Shown here: positions 57,423-64,000 of the stretch, piece after piece | Layout of the letters: the number at the start of each line of letters is the position of its first letter | How positions within the stretch are numbered: the stretch's first letter is position 1 | Source: Symbiodinium natans | Taxonomy: Eukaryota; Sar; Dinophyceae; Suessiales; Symbiodiniaceae | Length of the DNA stretch: 64,000 nucleotides | NCBI GenBank assembly: GCA_905221605.1 | Contig: CAJNDS010001002.1 | Location: 242,337-306,336 of the forward strand | Direction of reading: 5' to 3' | Notes under the pieces: generated by a model | The model's database searches: none | Seen by the model: the letters and a program-made list of their open reading frames with translations, nothing else | What the model was told of the DNA's origin: nothing | Position numbers and translations under genes: made by a program

Positions 57423-59880
57423 GACGAACGTCATTCAGATGTGTATTCGCAATATTTCGCAATATTGTGAAGAGATATTACGAAAATCATTCGCGCTGGC
57501 CTGCCACTGGAACGCAGACAGTTGCCACAGAAGCACGTGTAGACATGGTGATACGCCTTCTTTTCGCCTTACAGCCTCGAAGGCTTCATGAAAAAGCGAG
57601 AGATGTCGATGAATATTAAGTCTCAGTGTTCTCCGAATTAACACGTGAAGCTGTGGGGCCCAGTCGACCACCGTCGCGAAGCCTAAACTGTCAACACAGA
57701 TGCAGCTTCGAGCGTTGCCTGCTACTCACTTCTGCAGGCTTCCACGTGGCGGCGAGGTTTTGGGAACTTGTCGGAACAGATTGGCGTGTTAGAGGGCCTC
57801 GTGGCATCTCCACTTCCCAGATACATCGCCTGTGTTATCCCTCCTCAACACGCAGACCCTCAACCCGAGCAAGGCCGTGCAGGCGGGCAGGGAGGGCACA
57901 GCTCCTGGCTTCTGATCCCCTATACACCCCGAACTCTCAACCCTCCAGGCCACTGAACCGAGAAACGCTATAAACCCTCTCCACCCTAGAAGCCCCATCA
58001 AACCCACAAGCCTTACCTCCAACGAAGAACTCCCAAAGGGCCTCGTAGCTTGCCACTCCGCCGGACTTGTGGGGGCCTTGGCATCCGGGGGGAATGAGGA
58101 AATTAGGTACGCTGTAGAGTTCCTTCAGGGGGGGGGAGTAGTTATACCTCCTAGAAAAGCCCTGTAAGACACTCTACAGGGTACCGAATTCCTTCATTCC
58201 CAAATAAGAACCAGCAGGCTTGGGGCTGCAGATGTCCAAGCTTCACACCTGCCCCGAGCCGTAGGAAGCCGCCAGAGACGAGCCTGAGATGCAGGTTCGA
58301 GGGTTTCGGGTTTTGGGTGGCCGTGGCCCCGGATGTGTGAGGGTGAAAGGGACTGGAGTCATGAAACTGTGGCTGCTAGCTCCCAAGCACCTGACACTGG
58401 ACTGGAAGCCCCACCTGTCAGGAATGGCTCGCACCCTGAGGCACCCGGCTGTTGCTGCTTTCGGACTCCTGCCTGCGATTTAGGTTTAAGCTTAGGGTGT
58501 TAGGATCTTAGAGTTGAGGTTAAGGATAGGTGGTGAGGACTTCTTGTCACGCTTGCTGGCAGACTCCCCTCCAAGAATCTTCCGCATCCAAATGTTCACA
58601 CCCCCAAACCTGTAAACTCGACTTTATGCCCCCTAAACTCTGAACCCTAAAGCCCTCCCTAAACCGTCTACAACCTAAATTTTCACGTGCCCAACCCGCA
58701 TTCCGACGACACGGAAAAACAAGCGCTGAGCAGCCTCTCTCTTCCCAAGCCCGCAGTGAAAGAGTTTTCAGGGCCGGCTAAGGATATTCCAGGCTCCGCC
58801 CCCCGTGCCGGACCTGTTCCAGTCGTCGGCATCTCCCGTTACCAGGTCGCCGCCGGACTTTCCGGAGCGGCTGCTTCCCTGCAGTTTGGGGCTCTGGCTT
58901 GTCATTACACAGTCTTGCGTGTGGGAGGCTTAACACCATGGCGTTAGGGTTTGGGGCTTGGGGGGTGTGAGGGTCTCGGAACGATGATCGCTGCGCATCG
59001 GCACTATTGCATGCCTAGTCAGACGGTGTCGGGGGGGCGACTGTCGTGTTCCACATGCCGAAACTTATTCGGATTGTGGTGGTTGTTGGCTCAAGGTATA
59101 AGTCCGGAAGCATACTGTATCAGTAACTGTGCGGGACAGCCTCGAAACGACCCGTTCCTTGGAAGCCAAGCACAGCGCATTTCACAGAAGAGTTGCAGCA
59201 ACAGTGCCGTCACTGGAACCGATTGCCACACACACAACACAACAGCGGCGACACACTGCTCCATGCCTACAACTCCCGTAATCGTGGCGAAACATGACCC
59301 CGTCGTTAACGCAACAGATTCTAGGAGAAACAAAGCCACTCTCCCTGCCCTGCCTCAGAGCTGCCTGTTTGGGTGCTGCCACCCGTGTCTTCGCCCTGTC
59401 CATGAGGATTGGGAACATGGGCAGTTCACGGTTTAGACTTACGCTTCAGGGGATCTGCGCGTTTCGGGGTCATGCCTTAGAGGCGTGCAGTCATCGACTC
59501 ATGTGGCAACCGCATGTCAGAGACATGGCAAAAGCTCTCAGATTGACAACACCGCTGTTCATGCTCTATTCACGAAGCCCCTGCTCGAAACTCCGAGAGC
59601 TCGTATAACGGAGTCCCCCATGAAGAGGAGGGCTTTACAGCCTTCTGGCTCCGGCTTGCTTTGTTGTTGGTCGATCTCTTGATCTCACCTGGCGGGACAT
59701 GGCACACGGACCCGATATGTCTCCACACTGAGATGGCTGTGGGTGTTATACAACGGTAATGTCATCAGGGTTGAGATGGGTTGTCGGTCGAGGCCACGGA
59801 TGCTGAGACCCTCTCAAATCACAGGCAACCGGACAAAGAGGCTGGAAAACATGCAAGAGTTGCGATCAACCTTGTCCTCT
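57423..59880. other. Non-coding stretch, nothing recognised
   Basis: Only short unsupported frames are present and no array of note was seen. Confidence 0.4.
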
Positions 59881-62160
59881 TCCTCTTCCTCATCGTAACC
59901 CTGCCGGAGCCGCAGTTTTCTACCATTACCACTACTACCACTATTGCTGCGATGACTACGAATTCTCCTCTTACTGCTCTTAGAAGTACTGCTGCTACTG
60001 CTACTGATTTGCTATTGTCGCTGAATTTTCATTGCGATGCTTAGGATTATTACGACGTTTCACGATTGTTGCGATTGGTAGCATTTGCTAAGATTCCTAG
60101 TACTACTAGTATTTCTAATCTAGTACTAATCCGAGATCTGTTGAATTAATACCTTCATATTTAAAGTGTTTTTCGTCGCATGGGGAAATACCACCACATG
60201 TAAAGAACTTTTTCCGGGGGGGGGGGGGTCAAATCTTCAACAGAGCTTCAATGCATTCCTATTGTTTTCAATACATTCCCATTTTTAAACTAGAGAATCA
60301 ATATGTTGCCATGGTCTTATTGCGGTGCCCTGCCTTTCTTATTGCCGGGGGGGGGGGGAGGGAGGGCCGGGGCACACCAACTAAACAGATGCTCGGAGTA
60401 CTACAATTTCTGATGTTACCATTAGAACTATTATTACGATTATACTGTTCTTACCATTATTTACACGATTACTGCTAATTATTCCTGCTATCATCATCAG
60501 AGACCCTGTTGGGTCTGGGCGGCCTCGTCCGGCCCATTAGGCTGGTATTTCTGCCTGGGCTGCACAGCTAGCTCAATCGACAACGCTGCTATGCACGCAA
60601 TTCAGGCAACACCTTTCCTAGGGTGGCCCCTGACACCCTATTCAAGAACAGTCCCAAAATAAATCGTCTTCAATCCAATAAGGAGAAGACCTCCTACCTT
60701 CATGTCCAAGCACATTGAAGGGTTTCGACAGATACTGCCCGAGATGACACATGACGTCGACCCTCCATCAGCACCCTACATTTGGAAAAGATTCCTGCGG
60801 TCCAGAGAACAAGCTGATCCAACCGTGGTTATGTTCCGAAGCCATTTCTGCAAGACAGCTGTTCGCTAAACAGAAAGTGGCGGCTTCGCACATCTGCGTA
60901 GGAAACTAACTCTTGAGATGTCTTTCCATTTCGTAGCAGTAGTAATCAATTACAGCCATCATACGAGTGATAGAAGCGAAAGACATAAGATGCATAGTCT
61001 TAGGTAGTATACTCACAGGAGTAATTTGCAGTCGCAATCGCCGTGAAAATAGTCGTATTCGTGATCGAACTACTCGCAGCATATACTGATAGGTGGCAAG
61101 AAGGATGACAGTACTATACAAGACTAAGATCATAGTAATTCTAGTGACAACGTTGACAATCGTGAACAAAAAAGACACGCGAAACTCGTGTGAACAGTGA
61201 TTAATCGTCATGATCGGAATGACAATACTACTGGTAGTAGTGAAAAACACTGCAAGACTAAATATCGGAGCAATAAAACTAGAATAATGTTAATGGCAAG
61301 CAAGGCAATGACAGTCGTAAAGGAAACAAAAATACGAGAAATAGCGGACATGATAGTGATACTAGAAATATGACGAAGATCCTGATCGCAACAACCTTCA
61401 AAACAGTGTAATGACAATCTTTCCAACATTGATGTGAGGCTTCACTCCGTGCATCACGAAAGGGTTGTGCTGCTGTGAAAGGGAGGGGGAACAAGTTCTT
61501 CTTGGCACAAAAGCAGAATGGTGTGCGATCCGCCCCTGATGGAGCTGCCCATGACATCACTGGAACATACGACGGTAAACAAGTATACGTCAAAAATGGC
61601 AGTTCAACATTGACGGAAGTAGAAGCTATGGGCTAGTTCAGGAATGGGAAGCTGCTGAACCTGTCAGGAACGGATATTTAGCAGCAATTTAGCACATGTT
61701 CCAGAAACAAAGCTGCCATGGGAAATGGCATCGACAATCACGAATGGTTGCACCATACTGCATGCTAGCCTTGTCCCGCATCCGTAAAATGCGCTGTGGT
61801 CGTGGCACGGAGATCTCCACGCCGTCGATCAAATGGTTTTCACCCTTGGCGGTGCCAGCAATGCATGCCAGAGCTCTCACATCTTGCCTCCTGGGCTCTG
61901 AAAAACCGAACCACGAGGTGCATCCGAGATGGGAGCCTTGTCCAGCACCTGCAGAAGCTCCGGGTGCTCTTATACTACGACCGGTGTTATGGCTTTTGCC
62001 ACTGTGATGAACATATTGTATCTCTGCTGTTGCTGTTGCTTATCACTATTCATTGCACTGATTGCTTTAACTCCTCTTGTTGTTGCTCTTCTCCTCTGAC
62101 GCTAACACCGACTCGCACTCTTGCCCTTACTCTTACGATGGCGGCTCAAAATCTGACTAT
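59881..62160. repeat. Cryptically simple, trinucleotide-like DNA
   Basis: Several blocks are built from loosely repeated triplets: TACTACTAC/ATTACCACT/GCTGCTACT at 59920-60010, ATTACTATTACGATT at 60420-60500, their complement-like forms (GTAGTAATC, GACAATACTACTGG) at about 60930-61240, and TTGCTGTTGCTGTTGC/CTCTTCTCC at 62020-62140. Two poly-G runs lie at about 60217-60228 and 60346-60357. Hydrophobic frames across it follow from the triplet pattern and are unlikely to be genes. Confidence 0.5.
61490..61636 (+). pseudogene. Possible short coding relic, unknown product
   Basis: A plus-strand open stretch without a start reads KGRGNKFFLAQKQNGVRSAP, then DGAAHDITGTYDGKQVYVKN and GSSTLTEVEAMG before a stop at 61636. 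The alternating polar and hydrophobic pattern with Gly turns looks like beta-rich protein. It is short, has no family I recognise and could be chance. Confidence 0.18.
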
Positions 62161-64000
62161 CTTTAGTTCTACTTCTTGTTGTTATTGGCCCCACAGGGTT
62201 TCAGGTTCAGGACGGAAGTGGCCCGGATCGACAAGTTACCCGGAAGGCTTATGACTGTCATACGCATGGAGATGCCGCACATGCCGCCGCAAGTTTCTGA
62301 CACAGTGGGGGCAACTCTTTGTTCCTTGTGTGGGTGCTCCTTGCTGCGGACACACACACACACAGAGACAAAGATTCTATACCAGCAGGGCAGAAAAGGG
62401 ATTAGAAAACAAAACAACAAAAAAAACATAAATGACAAAAACTCACAAATCCAAAGCCTTGAACCCGGTTGGGAAGCCCACATCCGGGTCCAACGCGGCT
62501 CTTGAAGGGCATGTTTTCGGGATCCCAAAAACGACCCCGGAGCGCCATCGTTCCTATTTTAACCTTGGCCGAAAACGCGTTGTTGATGCTTTTCTAGGGG
62601 GTATCGACAACCCCAAATGACCCCAAAAAGATCGCGCATCATGAGCATCAGCGGGTGAGGCCTCGGGTTTCGGAAGCGGCTGGGAGCCTCGAAAAAGCAG
62701 GAAACGCGGCAAATACCGTGGTTGTCGTGCGGTTTTGGACGTTTCCGTGTTGAGGCCGCAAGCCACCAATGCCTTGAAGCCGGAGCCGATGCTGCTCACG
62801 ATGCACGGTTCAAAGGACACAATACCCCGCACCTGTGGGAAGAACAAAAAAGAAGGGCGCGCACTCGCACCCGCAGAGTTCAACATACCAGCACGCCAGA
62901 CACAGACACCCCGGTTGCTCTTAGACCCTCCAACCCCCCCATCATTATTCGTCACCGTGGCCTTCTGGACGGCCGCAGGATCCTGCATCACTACAAGGCC
63001 GAAATTGCCTGGCAAGGCCAGGAAGCAGGAGGTCTCCTAGTAAACCTCTGGTAGGGTCAAGAACGTGCAGGGCGTGCAGGGTCTTCAAAGCTTTCTCTTC
63101 CTGGTAAACTGAGATTGAGGCCCAATGGTCACAAGAGCTCTTTCTGAGCAACGTGGGCTGCCAACAACAGTATACTTCATGGGTACTGGGCAGTTCTTCT
63201 TGCAGCATGCTGAGAATTACGAAGTCTTTGAGGGGATTATGCTGAAAACTGCTTAGGCTCAAAAATATGTTCTTGCTACACGTCCAAAATACTCTTGGGA
63301 ATCTGTTTGTGGGGTTCCCAAATTGCAAACCTGGGCAACCCTGCCCTGGCCTGGTCGCATGCGGGCGGATTGCCCAGAGTTCGGCATGGGTTTCACCTGC
63401 TGGTGGGATGTCCACGCAGTTGAGTTTCTATCCAGGAACCAGCAACCCATAGCCCTCTCGTAACCCACACCTCATTTTCTGATTTTCTCGTCAGCCTATC
63501 GTTCAGAAGCTTGGAGCTCGCAGGGCTTATAGAATTTGTTCTGTGAGCCCAATACATCCTGGGCTGACGCCCTAAACGGCCCTAGACCCAAAAACGCCCA
63601 AATGCCACTGCACAAAGGAACAGCCCTGGCCTTGGAATGTGCCACGCACACTTGAAGCACCTGCAGGTCAAATCACGGCTGTGACTCCTTGCGCCCTCCC
63701 ACGCCCGCATGGGAAAACCTCACAACCCCAAACGGCTTAAAAATCGAGGTTTCGGGCTTAGCGACCTTAACTTAATGAAGAGTGGGGGAGGTAGGGAGTC
63801 GCTGGACTGGAAGGCCTGCCCTTAAACGCTCGCGGCCCGCCCCTGCCTTGCCGTACTTTGCGTAATGACCTCTCACAAGGGGCGGAAGAGAGGTTTGGGG
63901 GCTCAGGATCTATGTTTTGGGGCTTCAGGGGTTTGGAGAGGGGGGAGGTGGGTTCCGTATCGCCACGGGTAAAGGCCCAACACCTTAAACCAAAGAGGCC
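62161..64000. other. Non-coding stretch to the window end
   Basis: Frames overlap on both strands and none shows domain resemblance. A short CA run lies at about 62350-62362. Confidence 0.4.

Noticed and set aside
53085-59095. Two TTGGCTCAAG matches to the spliced-leader 3' end (53085-53094 and 59086-59095)
   Set aside because: Only 10 bp match, upstream bases differ from the leader, and no gene follows either site.

Overview
The window looks like a gene-poor stretch of dinoflagellate nuclear DNA. The evidence is a DIRS-order retroelement whose RNase H domain is interrupted by a C5-cytosine methyltransferase domain (retrotransposon-borne DNMTs are known from dinoflagellates such as Symbiodinium), many interstitial TTTAGGG arrays, and intronless coding regions. 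Symbiodiniaceae or a relative is an inference; the sequence does not fix the species.

Layout. 1-20.4 kb holds no convincing intact gene: minisatellites, a (GAGAAAGA)n satellite of about 0.6 kb, a diverged 1.1-kb segmental duplication (4.45-5.49 and 8.41-9.50 kb), scattered telomere-like blocks and two short coding-like relics. At 20.5-21.6 kb on the minus strand lies an intact 372-aa gene with a coiled coil and two dsRNA-binding-like domains. 21.6-27.9 kb is again non-coding, with a large TTTAGGG array at 23.9-24.1 kb and a C/A tract rich in CCCCAAAA.

The main feature is 28,671-41,881, a 13.2-kb tyrosine-recombinase (DIRS/Ngaro-like) retrotransposon on the minus strand. It carries gag-like, RT, RNase H split by the DNMT-like domain, a second RNase H part and an intact YR. 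Its termini are split direct repeats: three tandem 329-bp units (the last partial) at the left end and 74 bp of the unit at the right. The RT palm is deleted and several frames are shifted, so this copy is dead except for an open YR frame. It interrupts an AT-rich, eroded coding region with a lipase-like relic.

Nested inside the gag-RT frame (34,527-40,499) are two tandem, non-autonomous elements, 830 bp and 5,143 bp. They share the same ends (a 210-bp left repeat and a 328-bp right repeat). Conceptually removing both leaves one CTT and rejoins the gag-RT reading frame. The large one carries a 932-aa gene with a zinc-binding domain and a kinase-like fold lacking canonical catalytic motifs. 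Both the outer and nested elements have CTT/AAG at every junction and inverted-repeat arms around it, so the outer YR could mobilise both; this is the best candidate for an undescribed system.

42.27-43.4 kb is an array of 150- and 200-bp units built from a 28-bp perfect palindrome, with a stem-loop whose loop is inverted in one copy. 43.4-64 kb is non-coding: AT-rich sequence, telomere-like arrays drifting to TTTAGGGG and TTTTGGGG, and a region of cryptic trinucleotide simplicity near 60-62 kb.
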